From positions 186,001 to 250,000 of the forward strand of contig NZ_LUHG01000100.1 in NCBI RefSeq assembly GCF_001623405.1: a stretch of 64,000 nt of DNA. The letters are read 5' to 3'. The notes under the pieces were generated by a model. The model searched no databases and had not been told where the DNA came from. It saw only the letters and a program-made list of their open reading frames with translations. Of this stretch, positions 1 through 8,729 are shown in pieces (position 1 is the first letter of the stretch; every line of letters begins with the position of its first letter). The DNA is from Hydrotalea flava (lineage in GTDB: Bacteria > Bacteroidota > Bacteroidia > Chitinophagales > Chitinophagaceae). Position numbers and translations under genes: made by a program.

Positions 1-1389
1 TTCTTCGGTGAGGTATTCAACAAAACTGTTCAGGCCTTCATCCATCCAGGTCCATTGGCGTTCATCACTATTTACTATCATTGGGAAGAAATTATGCCCC
101 ACTTCATGAATTATCACACCTAACATGCCATTCTTAACGGCTTCGCTGTAAGTGCCATCTTTTTCGGTTCTTCCATAATTAAAACAAATCATAGGATATT
201 CCATACCATTACTGGCTTCAATACTTTGTGCTACGGGATAAGGATAGGGGATAGAGAATTTTGAATACGTTTTAATGGTATGTGCTACTACCTTGGTTGA
301 AAATTTTCGGTATAATCCATATGCTTCTTTACCGTAAGCGCTCATACACATAACTTTTTTACCATCTATATAAGCAGGCATAGCATCCCAAATAAATTTT
401 CGGGATGATGTCCATGCAAAATCGCGTACATTATCGGCTGAAAATATCCAGGTTTTGGTTACAGATATTTTCCCTGTTTCAGCCTTTTTTGCCTCATCTA
501 AGGTTACTATTTCAATCGGTTCTTTGGCAGTTTGTGCTTTGTTCCAACGTGCTAATTGATTGGGCGACAAAACCTGATTGTAGTTTTGGCAGGTGCCGGT
601 TGCCATTACAATATGATCGGCAGGCACTGTTATTTGTACTTTAAAATTTCCAAAAGTTAATGCAAACTCGCCTCTGCCGGTAAACTGATGGTTTTGCCAT
701 CCTTGAAAATCGCTGTACACACACAAACGGGGATACCATTGCGTAATAGTAAATAAATAATTTCCATCTTCAGGAAAGTATTCATAACCACCACGGCCTC
801 CCATTTGCATTCTGTCGGAAATTTTATAACTCCAGTTTATTTTAAAATTAAATTGCTGGCCTGGTTTTAAGGGATGAGGTAAATCAATGCGCATCATGGT
901 TTTATTGATGGTATAGGGCAAAGCTTTTCCGTTTGCTATATTGATAACTGCATAAATTTTATCGCCATAACCATTGTCTTCGTTCGAAGTTTCCAATCTA
1001 TTTATTATGGTGTTGGTCATTTGGTTATTCAGGTAACTGGCGTCCTGATAATTGGCATTGTGCAGGTTATTGTGTTCATTTTCATCTAACTGAATCCATA
1101 AATAAGTAAGCACATCGGGTGAATTGTTGTGATAGGAAATGGTTTCAGTTCCAGTTAAAAGCAATTTTTTTTCATCTAACGAACACTGAATATCATAATC
1201 ACAGCGTTGTTGCCAGTATTTAGGCCCCGGGGCGCCACTAGCTGTTCTATACTCATTAGGAGTAGGTAAAATGGTTCCCAATTGTTCAAATTTGTTACCA
1301 TGGTTGGAACCCGGATTGTTTTGAATATTTTGGGCAGGTAAAATATTCCAACCCAACAATAACAAAATAAAAAACAGCAACTTTCTCAT
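1..1389 (-). CDS. M1 family metallopeptidase (aminopeptidase), N-terminal 463 residues, cut by window edge
   Basis: Exported zinc aminopeptidase of the M1 (gluzincin) family, which removes N-terminal residues from peptides. The start is the ATG at 1389, followed by a signal peptide (basic MRK, then a Leu/Phe-rich stretch ending in LPAQ). The active site is at the end of the visible part: HEVGH at residues 428-432 and the third zinc ligand Glu451, giving the exact HExxH-X18-E spacing. About 35 residues earlier lies GMEYPM, a variant of the GxMEN substrate-binding motif. The frame is open to base 1 without a stop, so the C-terminal part, including any type IX sorting domain, is outside the window. 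It starts 17 bases after the HupE/UreJ gene and is probably cotranscribed with it. The family is certain; substrate preference is unknown. Confidence 0.93.
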   Translation of the reverse strand, partial: MRKLLFFILLLLGWNILPAQNIQNNPGSNHGNKFEQLGTILPTPNEYRTASGAPGPKYWQQRCDYDIQCSLDEKKLLLTGTETISYHNNSPDVLTYLWIQLDENEHNNLHNANYQDASYLNNQMTNTIINRLETSNEDNGYGDKIYAVINIANGKALPYTINKTMMRIDLPHPLKPGQQFNFKINWSYKISDRMQMGGRGGYEYFPEDGNYLFTITQWYPRLCVYSDFQGWQNHQFTGRGEFALTFGNFKVQITVPADHIVMATGTCQNYNQVLSPNQLARWNKAQTAKEPIEIVTLDEAKKAETGKISVTKTWIFSADNVRDFAWTSSRKFIWDAMPAYIDGKKVMCMSAYGKEAYGLYRKFSTKVVAHTIKTYSKFSIPYPYPVAQSIEASNGMEYPMICFNYGRTEKDGTYSEAVKNGMLGVIIHEVGHNFFPMIVNSDERQWTWMDEGLNSFVEYLTEE

Positions 1390-1406
1390 AGCAGATGTGT
1401 TATTGT

Positions 1407-1994
1407 TTAAATATGAAAAGGCACTCTTTGCAAACACATTTCTAAAGATAAGGCAATAATGGCTGCCGACAAAAACAGCAAATAATCCCTGCGACTTACC
1501 TTCATAATACTTACCAGTATAAAAGCAATGATAAGAATGATTAGTACAATGATTAATTGGCCTACTTCTAAGCCACAATTAAAGGCAAATAATTGCCAGA
1601 TGATCCGCTGGTCTTTCCCCAATAAACTCTTTAAATAATTACTAAAACCCAACCCATGAATTAATCCAAAAAATAATGCAAAAAAATAAATAACCGAAAA
1701 CTTTGATTTGAACACAAATTTTTTCACAAATAAATTACTAATGGCTGTAATTAAAATGGTAACAGGAATTAAAAACTCAATCCATCGTGTTGAAAAATGC
1801 ACTACATTCAAAACACTTAAAGCAAGGGTAATAGAATGGCCAATGGTAAATGCGGTTACTAAAATTAAAATTTTTTTCCAATCTGCAAATTGATATCGGG
1901 TGCATAAAGCTGCAATAAACAAAATATGGTCTAATGCAGTGATATTGGCAATATGTTCACGCCCTAATGTAAAATACAAATTAAAATCGCTCAT
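1407..1994 (-). CDS. HupE/UreJ family membrane protein
   Basis: Integral membrane protein of about 195 residues resembling the HupE/UreJ-2 family, whose members are proposed metal (nickel/cobalt) permeases or accessory proteins. The N-terminus has the family pattern of an LYFTLGREHI segment followed by LDHILFIAALC. Further on are an FTIGHSITLAL segment and FGLIHGLGFSNYL, with paired Gly/His residues inside predicted helices. Six to seven hydrophobic segments are visible. I chose the ATG at 1994 because relatives start just before the SDFxLYF sequence; an upstream in-frame start at 2030 would add 12 residues. It is followed by the M1 peptidase and is divergent from the DUF6702 gene. The transported substrate cannot be told from sequence. 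Confidence 0.85.
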   Translation of the reverse strand: MSDFNLYFTLGREHIANITALDHILFIAALCTRYQFADWKKILILVTAFTIGHSITLALSVLNVVHFSTRWIEFLIPVTILITAISNLFVKKFVFKSKFSVIYFFALFFGLIHGLGFSNYLKSLLGKDQRIIWQLFAFNCGLEVGQLIIVLIILIIAFILVSIMKVSRRDYLLFLSAAIIALSLEMCLQRVPFHI

Positions 1995-2043
1995 GGCGTT
2001 CAATATAATACCGACATTTGTAACCACCAAAAAATTAAGATAA

Positions 2044-2532
2044 ATGGTTGCTTTACTGTATAAATGGATATGGATTACCTACATTACTGCCATGCACCCG
2101 TTTTATGTTTCGGTTATTGATTTGCATCACAATGCAAAAGAAAAAATGGTGGAAGTAAGTATTAGAATTTTTACGGATGATCTGGAGCAGGTTTTAAAAA
2201 AACATTTTAATAAAAATGTAGATTTAACGCTTCCGGCCAATAAAGCGGAAGTAGATAATATGATACAACAATATATATCGCAGAAAATGAATGTTACCAT
2301 TAATAATGCAAGGGTTCATTTAAAATATATTGGTTACGAAATTCAAAAAGAAAGTGTGTGGAGTTACTTTGAGATAGACAATATTCCATCCATCAAAAAA
2401 ATGGATATAACATCAACGCTATTGTATGATTACCAGCCAACACAAGTAAATATTTTTCATGTAAACTGCAATGGTGAAGATAAAAGTTACAAGTTAGATA
2501 ACCCGCAAAACGCTGTAAGTTTTATTTTTTAA
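2044..2532 (+). CDS. DUF6702 family exported protein
   Basis: A 162-residue protein of unknown function that looks like the Bacteroidota family DUF6702. A short hydrophobic N-terminus (residues 1-16) works as a signal peptide and leads into the family start MHPFYVSVIDL. The next part, with alternating strands and an FTDDLEQVL segment, is the conserved core. The mature protein is predicted to be a small periplasmic or surface beta-rich domain. In related genomes such genes sit beside HupE/UreJ and M1 peptidase genes, as here (divergent, 49 bases from the HupE start), so a shared role is likely, but its nature is not known. Its last 11 bases overlap the end of the convergent glycosyltransferase gene. 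Confidence 0.8.
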   Translation: MVALLYKWIWITYITAMHPFYVSVIDLHHNAKEKMVEVSIRIFTDDLEQVLKKHFNKNVDLTLPANKAEVDNMIQQYISQKMNVTINNARVHLKYIGYEIQKESVWSYFEIDNIPSIKKMDITSTLLYDYQPTQVNIFHVNCNGEDKSYKLDNPQNAVSFIF

Positions 2533-4207
2533 CCGTTTTTTTGAGGGGTGGTGTTAAATCCACAATGGCATAGTGTTGCAATTCTTCCGGCCTGGTTTCC
2601 GGATTAAGAAAGTCAAAACTCAATTGTGTTACATGAAAATTATCGCCCCGGTGCAACACTTTGGCATAGGGAAATTTCTTTTCAATTATAGCAACACTAT
2701 CAGCATTGGTTACAGCAACTTCGCCTTCTTTTAATCCATTTATGGTGGTGTCAGGAAAAATATATTGTCCATAAAAATAAAATGGATAGCCCGGATGTAT
2801 GCCTGCAACAATCACTTTCGACTTGTCAATATGTTTGGCGTTGATAAACCCGGCCGCAGTATTGCCCATTTGGTATTGCAATAAAGCAGGATAGAATGCA
2901 GTATTTAAAAACACATTGATGCCGATAATGGTAAAGAATGCAATAACAGGTAACCGGTGAAAATGTAATTTTTTAGAATAAAAAAGCGAGTACATTAATA
3001 ATAAACATAATGCAGATAATGTTGCTACAAATTTGGGTATATCTGAAAAAGGAAATGCCATTAATACAATTAATGCCATCCAAAGCGCAGTAAAAATAAG
3101 AAGGTGTAATAAAACCAGTATTCGCCGTAAATGCCTCCATTTATGTTCAAAAAACAAAGCATATAAAAACTTTGCAGTTACAATTGCTGCGAAAGGGAAT
3201 GCTACAAAAATATAGTGTGGCAATTGTGCCTGGCTTCTGGCTAACACGCAATAGGTAATAATGAAGCCACCGGTGGTAATCCACTCCTGTTGTTCAGTAA
3301 GTTTACCTTTTTGTTTTATTACTGTTTTTATTTCTAAAAACAGTCCAACCAGAAAAAAAATAATCCATGGCAAAAAGCTCCACAACATATTTTGCAGTAA
3401 AAAGGTAAACTGATTCATTTCTCGGTTGGCATTCTCGCCGGTATAACGGCCAAAACTTTGCGTCCAGTAATAAAACCTCAATCCTGATGTGATATAATTT
3501 CCGCCTACCATTTTACCGGGATGCATATCAAACTGTTGGTACAATCCTATACTCATTGGCAATAATAGTATTGTTATGATTAGTAGGCCCGAAATGTATT
3601 CCCAACGATAGAACTGCTTCCATTCCCTACGTAAAATAAAATGGGGCAGAAATGCAAAAACCGGTACAAATAATGCTATAGGCCCTTTTGTAAGCATACC
3701 ACCAGCAATAGCTATAAAGCCCAACACAAAATGAATATACTTTTTGTTTGTATACCATTCTGCCAATTGCCAGATACTGAAAATAACCCAACCCATTAAC
3801 ATGGTATCGGCTCTTACATCATGATTCATGAGGAAGAGTGCCTGACTGGCTGCCAGCACCATAGCACTCAGCATGGCTATTTCTTTCTTATAATAAAGCA
3901 ATGCCAGCCGGTAAGTAGCATAAATAGCTACAATAGAAAATAAAACAGATGGTAAGCGATAAGCCCAATCATGAACACCGAAAATATACATACTTAATCC
4001 GGATAGCCAGAAAAGCATGGGTGGTTTATCTAAATAATCGTGGCCTAAATCATATACTTGCAGATAGCTTTTGCGGGCAAACATTTCTCGGGAAATGGAT
4101 GCATATTGCGCCGCATCAATATCCATTAGCGGAATTAAAAACATTCCCAATATATAAGTAAAGATGCATAAACCTATTACAAATAATACAACATTTTTTT
4201 TCAACAT
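2522..4207 (-). CDS. Glycosyltransferase family 39/ArnT-like membrane protein
   Basis: Polytopic GT-C glycosyltransferase of 561 residues, of the ArnT/PMT type, which moves a sugar from a polyprenyl-phosphate donor to a lipid or protein acceptor on the outer face of the inner membrane. After the first transmembrane helix comes MDIDAAQYASI, with Asp29 and Asp31 in the first periplasmic loop where the family has its catalytic acidic residue. DKPPMLFWLSG at about residues 60-70 is the conserved DKPP segment. About ten to twelve further hydrophobic helices follow, then a soluble C-terminal domain of about 110 residues. It lies alone on the minus strand. Whether the acceptor is lipid A, a glycan or a protein cannot be decided. 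Confidence 0.85.
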   Translation of the reverse strand: MLKKNVVLFVIGLCIFTYILGMFLIPLMDIDAAQYASISREMFARKSYLQVYDLGHDYLDKPPMLFWLSGLSMYIFGVHDWAYRLPSVLFSIVAIYATYRLALLYYKKEIAMLSAMVLAASQALFLMNHDVRADTMLMGWVIFSIWQLAEWYTNKKYIHFVLGFIAIAGGMLTKGPIALFVPVFAFLPHFILRREWKQFYRWEYISGLLIITILLLPMSIGLYQQFDMHPGKMVGGNYITSGLRFYYWTQSFGRYTGENANREMNQFTFLLQNMLWSFLPWIIFFLVGLFLEIKTVIKQKGKLTEQQEWITTGGFIITYCVLARSQAQLPHYIFVAFPFAAIVTAKFLYALFFEHKWRHLRRILVLLHLLIFTALWMALIVLMAFPFSDIPKFVATLSALCLLLMYSLFYSKKLHFHRLPVIAFFTIIGINVFLNTAFYPALLQYQMGNTAAGFINAKHIDKSKVIVAGIHPGYPFYFYGQYIFPDTTINGLKEGEVAVTNADSVAIIEKKFPYAKVLHRGDNFHVTQLSFDFLNPETRPEELQHYAIVDLTPPLKKTVKK

Positions 4208-4340
4208 ACCTGCTGCCTTAATCCACCATTACAAATAAATCATTTGGTTGCAAAATACAGTTAAATAGTTACAGAAATATCAAAATAAAACACAAATATC
4301 ACTGTATTGCTCCATTTTATTTCAGTAAAAATAGCAAGCA

Positions 4341-5110
4341 TTATGCCGTAATGCTTGGGTTACTGATTTTTTTTGCAATGACAATTAAACGGGGCGATTG
4401 CTTCAGGTGAAATGGCTCCAGTGCATAATTCCCAAAAACTTCCTGAATTTGCAAATGTTGGTAGGCCATCATTTCAGTAAAATCACCCAATGTAAACTTT
4501 GCAACTTTTTCGGTAAATAAATGCTTTAAGGTAATATTGCCTTTGCCTTTTTCAGTTACCTAAATTTGTTTGTAAAAATGTTCTGGATCCTGCCAAAGTG
4601 TAATATAAAAAACGAGGTGATTGATTTCAATTTGTTCTATTTTTTTAAATAACTTTCTACATACTGAACATTCATATAATCTAAAACAAAAACACCATTC
4701 GGTTTTAGGCTTTGAGCAATGGTACGGATAGCATTATTATGTTCTCTCAACGTTCTAAAAAAACCAAAACTGGTAAAAAAATTAAATGCAAAATCAAAAT
4801 AATTTACATAAAAGGGCAGCCGCATATCATGCACAAAAAAATGTAACCTGTCATTTTCAAATTGCTTAGCTTCTACTATATTTTCTGGTGCCAAAGCAAT
4901 GCCGGTTACATCAAATCCTTTTTCGGCAAATATTTTACTATGACGCCCTTTTCCGCAGGCAACATCTAAAATAGTAGATGAAATAGCCGATTTTAAATAT
5001 TGCAGCAAATGAATAATCCATTCATTGGCCTCATCTTCATTTCTGTTTTGATATATTAAATGATAATATGGCGAATTAAACCAGTCTTTATACCAATTTC
5101 TTAAAGGCAT
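4341..5110 (-). pseudogene. Class I SAM-dependent methyltransferase, broken by a frameshift and an internal TAG
   Basis: The 5' part (4637-5110) encodes 157 residues with the SAM-binding motif ILDVACGKGRHS and a Rossmann-type core, then hits a stop right after an A7 run at about 4641-4647. Reading one frame over, the homology continues: residues like KIEQIEINHLVFYI, then an in-frame TAG at about 4559-4561, then VTEKGKGN and FTEKVAKFTLGDFTEMM, ending in SPRLIVIAKK, the usual C-terminus of this methyltransferase family, with a TAA at 4341-4343. One lost A in the homopolymer plus one nonsense change explains everything. The intact gene would encode about 255 residues. The N-terminal fragment alone lacks the last strands of the fold and is probably inactive. 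Sequencing error at the A-run is possible, but would not explain the TAG. Confidence 0.8.
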
Positions 5111-5235
5111 CCAATAATTGCTATTAATGAAGCTGCGAAATTACAAATAGAAAGTTGGTAATGATGTAAAACAAATGTTTGTAAACAATAAGGCCACTAT
5201 AATTAAATTAATGAAAAAAATATGAATCAATTACT

Positions 5236-5243
5236 TAAATTTG
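5236..5243 (+). promoter_or_regulatory. -7 promoter element of glmM
   Basis: TAAATTTG matches the Bacteroidota TAnnTTTG consensus and lies 34 bases before the glmM ATG. No good TTTG -33 element is seen. Confidence 0.5.
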
Positions 5244-5277
5244 CATTCCCCCTGCAGAGAAAATAACCGAATAAAAT

Positions 5278-6666
5278 ATGGCATTAATCAAAAGTATTTC
5301 AGGCATTCGTGGCACCATCGGTGGCAAATCGGAAGAGAATCTTAGCCCTTTAGATGTTGTAAAATTTACTGCAGCATTTGGTACATGGCTATTGCAACAA
5401 AATCATTCAAATAAAAAAGTAGTAATTGGCCGCGATGGAAGAATTAGCGGTGCAATGGTTCAGGAATTGGCTATGGCTACACTCATGGCATTGGGTATAG
5501 ATGTTGTAGATGCAGGTTTAAGCACTACCCCTACCATTGAAATGGCGATTCAGTTTGAAAACGCAGCCGGTGGAATGATCATCAGCGCCAGCCACAATCC
5601 CAAAGAGTGGAATGCTTTAAAACTATTCAATCATCAAGGTGAATTTATTTCGGCAAACGATGGTGCTATTGTTTTATCCATTGCAGAAAAAAATGAATTT
5701 GTATTTGCACAGGTAGATAAATTAGGTAATAAAACCATTCATACAAACTTTATAGCACAGCATATACAAGCAATTATTGATTATCCATTAGTAGATGTAG
5801 CTGCTATTAAAAAAAGAAAATTTAAAATAGTAATTGATGCCATTAACAGTACCGGCGCTATTGCAGTGCCCGCTTTATTACAGGCTTTAGGTATTAAAGA
5901 AGCCGATATTATAGTATTAAATAAAGAAGTGAACGGAAAATTTGCACATAATCCAGAGCCATTACCACAACATTTGCAGGAATTATGTAATGCAGTAAAC
6001 AAACACAAGGCTGATATTGGTATAGCAGTAGATCCTGATGTAGATAGACTTTCATTTGTATGTGAAGATGGCAGTTTATTTGGCGAAGAATATACATTGG
6101 TAGCCATTGCAGATTATGTATTAAAGAACAGGAAAGGCAATACCGTTAGCAACATGTCGAGCACCAAAGCATTGAAAGATGTTACATTAAAACATGGTGG
6201 CATGTACTACCCTTCTGCTGTTGGCGAGGTAAATGTAGTTACAAAAATGAAAGCAGTAAATGCCGTAATTGGGGGTGAAGGCAATGGCGGCGTAATAGTG
6301 CCCGATTTGCATTATGGCCGCGATGCTTTAATTGGCATTGCTTTATTTTTAACTTATTTGGCTAAAGAAAAGAAAAGTGTAAAACAATTACGCAATATTT
6401 ATCCCGACTATTTTATCAGTAAAAATAAAATTGAGCTTGAAAAAGGATTTGATATTAAAAAAATATTTGAACAGATTACAAAGAAATATAAAGAATATCC
6501 CATCAATACAGAAGATGGTTTAAAAATTGAATTTGAAAATGACTGGGTGCACCTTAGAACCAGCAATACAGAACCCATTATTCGCATTTATGCGGAAAGC
6601 AACTTTAAAACTACTGCCGATAATATTGCCAAAAGAATGATGCAGGACATCCGTGAAGTAATGTAA
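5278..6666 (+). CDS. glmM: Phosphoglucosamine mutase (phosphohexomutase family)
   Basis: Cytoplasmic enzyme of the alpha-D-phosphohexomutase family, here most like GlmM, which converts glucosamine-6-phosphate to glucosamine-1-phosphate for peptidoglycan and LPS precursors. All four family loops are present in 462 residues: SASHNP with the phosphoserine at Ser105, the metal loop DPDVDR at 252-257, the sugar-binding loop GEGNGG, and the phosphate-binding loop RTSNTEP near the C-terminus. The early SGIRGTIGG motif is typical of GlmM. Length is normal. It is a single transcription unit with a -7 element upstream and a strong terminator downstream. A phosphomannomutase or phosphoglucomutase activity cannot be fully excluded, because Bacteroidota often carry several paralogues. 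Confidence 0.9.
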   Translation: MALIKSISGIRGTIGGKSEENLSPLDVVKFTAAFGTWLLQQNHSNKKVVIGRDGRISGAMVQELAMATLMALGIDVVDAGLSTTPTIEMAIQFENAAGGMIISASHNPKEWNALKLFNHQGEFISANDGAIVLSIAEKNEFVFAQVDKLGNKTIHTNFIAQHIQAIIDYPLVDVAAIKKRKFKIVIDAINSTGAIAVPALLQALGIKEADIIVLNKEVNGKFAHNPEPLPQHLQELCNAVNKHKADIGIAVDPDVDRLSFVCEDGSLFGEEYTLVAIADYVLKNRKGNTVSNMSSTKALKDVTLKHGGMYYPSAVGEVNVVTKMKAVNAVIGGEGNGGVIVPDLHYGRDALIGIALFLTYLAKEKKSVKQLRNIYPDYFISKNKIELEKGFDIKKIFEQITKKYKEYPINTEDGLKIEFENDWVHLRTSNTEPIIRIYAESNFKTTADNIAKRMMQDIREVM

Positions 6667-6690
6667 TACAACTTCAAATGCTTGTAAAAG

Positions 6691-6722
6691 CTCTTATCAA
6701 CACTGTGATAAGAGGTTTTTTT
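6691..6722 (+). terminator. Intrinsic terminator after glmM
   Basis: A 9-bp perfect stem (CTCTTATCA with TGATAAGAG) is followed by a run of seven T. The T-run also provides part of the -33 element of the next promoter. Confidence 0.9.
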
Positions 6723-6750
6723 GTAAGAAACTGTACAGTATATACCTTTA
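6720..6750 (+). promoter_or_regulatory. Promoter of the cysteine desulfurase gene
   Basis: TTTG at 6720-6723, 19 bases, then TACCTTTA at 6743-6750: a full -33 box with the usual spacing and a 7/8 match at -7. The ATG follows 26 bases later. The -33 box overlaps the end of the glmM terminator. Confidence 0.65.
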
Positions 6751-6776
6751 CTGTTTAACTGAACAACGATTACCCG

Positions 6777-7907
6777 ATGAGTAAAAGAATTTATTTAGAT
6801 AATGCAGCCACTACCCCTATTGATCCCGAGGTTTTAGCGGCAATGATGCCTTATTTAACTGAACATTTTGGAAATCCCTCTTCAATATACAGCTATGGCA
6901 GAGAAACACGCATGGCAATAGAAAATGCCCGAAAATTGGTAGCAAAAATTTTAAATGCCCATCCTGCAGAAATATTTTTTACAAGCGGGGGTACTGAAAG
7001 CAGCAACACTGCTATTAATGCCGCAGTATACGATTTAGGATGTACACATATTATTACATCGCCTATTGAACACCATGCTACTTTGCATACTGTTGAAAAA
7101 TTACACCATCAACATAAAATAAAACTGAGCTATGTAAATATTCTGGAAAACGGCCATGTTGATTTGCAACACTTAGAGCAAATTTTAACCAGTTCAACCG
7201 AAAAATGTTTAGTTACGCTGATGCATGCCAACAATGAAATTGGAAATATCACCAATATTGCATGGATAGGAAATATTTGCAAAAAATACAATGCAATATT
7301 TCATAGTGATACCGTGCAAACCGTTGGTCATTTTCCATTTAATTTAAGAGAATTACCCGTTCATTTTATTACCGGCGCGGCTCATAAATTTCATGGGCCC
7401 AAAGGGGTTGGTTTACTTTACATTAATGAAAATATAAAAATAAACCCCTTTATACAAGGTGGTGCACAAGAAAGAAATATGCGTGCAGGAACTGAAAATG
7501 TGTATGGTATTGTAGGGTTTGCAAAAGCATTGGAAATTGCTACGGAAAATTATCCAACCCAAAGTAAATACATCAGAGGGCTAAAGCAGTATATGATGCA
7601 GCAGCTACAACAGCATATCAAGGGCATCAGTTTTAATGGTGATACTTCTGATGAAAGTCTGTACACCGTTTTAAATGTAAGCTTTCCGAAAACTGAAAAA
7701 AGTGAGATGCTGTTATTTAATTTAGATATTCATCACATCTGTGCCAGTGGTGGCAGCGCCTGCACCAGCGGCACCGATCAGGGAAGCCATGTTATCAGGG
7801 CATTTAATAATAATCCAAATAAAGTCGCCGTTCGGTTTTCTTTTAGCCGGCACAACTCAAAAGAAGAGATTGATGAAGTGATTCAACAATTACAACAATT
7901 TATATAA
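6777..7907 (+). CDS. Cysteine desulfurase (NifS/IscS family)
   Basis: PLP-dependent enzyme that takes sulfur from L-cysteine as an enzyme-bound persulfide for iron-sulfur clusters and thiolated cofactors or tRNA. The 376 residues show the family start IYLDNAATTPID, the PLP lysine Lys204 in GAAHKFHGPKG, the HSDTVQ cofactor-binding stretch, and the catalytic loop cysteine Cys329 in GGSACTSG. The short loop around SACTSG is of the IscS/NifS group I type rather than SufS. It is monocistronic, between the glmM terminator and its own terminator, and no isc or suf genes are adjacent, so the specific sulfur acceptor is unknown. NifS, IscS or a tRNA-thiolation role are all possible. Confidence 0.92.
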   Translation: MSKRIYLDNAATTPIDPEVLAAMMPYLTEHFGNPSSIYSYGRETRMAIENARKLVAKILNAHPAEIFFTSGGTESSNTAINAAVYDLGCTHIITSPIEHHATLHTVEKLHHQHKIKLSYVNILENGHVDLQHLEQILTSSTEKCLVTLMHANNEIGNITNIAWIGNICKKYNAIFHSDTVQTVGHFPFNLRELPVHFITGAAHKFHGPKGVGLLYINENIKINPFIQGGAQERNMRAGTENVYGIVGFAKALEIATENYPTQSKYIRGLKQYMMQQLQQHIKGISFNGDTSDESLYTVLNVSFPKTEKSEMLLFNLDIHHICASGGSACTSGTDQGSHVIRAFNNNPNKVAVRFSFSRHNSKEEIDEVIQQLQQFI

Positions 7908-7925
7908 TTGAACTTCAATAAAATA

Positions 7926-7960
7926 CCGGCCTCCACATACAGAAGCCGGATTTTTATTTT
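7926..7960. terminator. Terminator hairpin between convergent genes
   Basis: Stem CCGGCCTC with GAAGCCGG (one mismatch, 8-base loop) followed on the plus strand by TTTTTATTTTT. It closes the cysteine desulfurase unit. Confidence 0.8.
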
Positions 7961-8010
7961 TCAATATTTTAATATATTATGATATGTATCAGCAATAATA
8001 TCTTTGAAAT

Positions 8011-8580
8011 TTACTGCATTTTAATGGCCAATTGCTTTCTTAGCAAACCATGATAAAACATTAATAATACCGGTAAAAATAACAGTGTTGCCATTAATGA
8101 ATTTTTATAAAAAGGCAAACCATCTGCCATACACATCCATAATCCGGTGGCGTTCATAGGCCGGTTATAGCCTCCATGTGTAACCCAAACAGTACAATTA
8201 GAAAGCAGAAAATAAATTGTGGGTCCTACCAATGCGCCCAAAACAAGGGTAGCATATTTTTTGCCTTTCAACATCCAACCTGCCAATACCAAAACACTTA
8301 AAAACAAATAATTCAGCAATTGATAACTATAAAAACCAGGAAAAGGAAACTGTCCGGTTACATACAAAAGCTGAATCATGATATCACTGCCCAATAAAGC
8401 GAATAATGGAAAAATAAAAGTGAAATGTTTTTGATGCACCATCATACCAGATACAAGGGCAACAGCCATAATTGGCGAAAAGCCGCTCCATTGAATATTA
8501 TTGGCAAAAATAATTTTGCAGAATACTGTTAACAATAAAACAATTCCTGCATAAATCATATTCTTTTTTGAAAATTGCAT
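8011..8580 (-). CDS. DUF6580 family putative membrane transport protein
   Basis: Integral membrane protein of 189 residues with five to six hydrophobic segments and short loops. It resembles DUF6580, a family described as putative transport proteins and similar in build to the substrate-binding S components of ECF transporters. Recognisable points are the NIQWSGFSPIMAVALVSG segment near residue 27-45 and FLLSNCTVWVTHGG, followed by an aromatic C-terminal half (MADGLPFYKNSLMATLLF). No ATPase or T component is nearby, so a transport role is inference only. It stands alone on the minus strand between manA and the terminator of the cysteine desulfurase gene. Confidence 0.7.
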   Translation of the reverse strand: MQFSKKNMIYAGIVLLLTVFCKIIFANNIQWSGFSPIMAVALVSGMMVHQKHFTFIFPLFALLGSDIMIQLLYVTGQFPFPGFYSYQLLNYLFLSVLVLAGWMLKGKKYATLVLGALVGPTIYFLLSNCTVWVTHGGYNRPMNATGLWMCMADGLPFYKNSLMATLLFLPVLLMFYHGLLRKQLAIKMQ

Positions 8581-8729
8581 ATTGCTGATTTAAAGGTTCA
8601 TATAAAATAGCATAAAAAACAGGCAATCAGCTCCAGCATACACACAGTTGATAATTTTGCCCATTCAACAAAAACAAAAATAAGCAATTTGAAGGTTTTA
8701 TACGCTTTTTAACTATAAAATTGATACTC

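Noticed and set aside
4637-4660. Programmed frameshift at the A-run of the methyltransferase
   Set aside because: A further in-frame TAG about 80 bases downstream in the shifted frame makes a working frameshift product unlikely.
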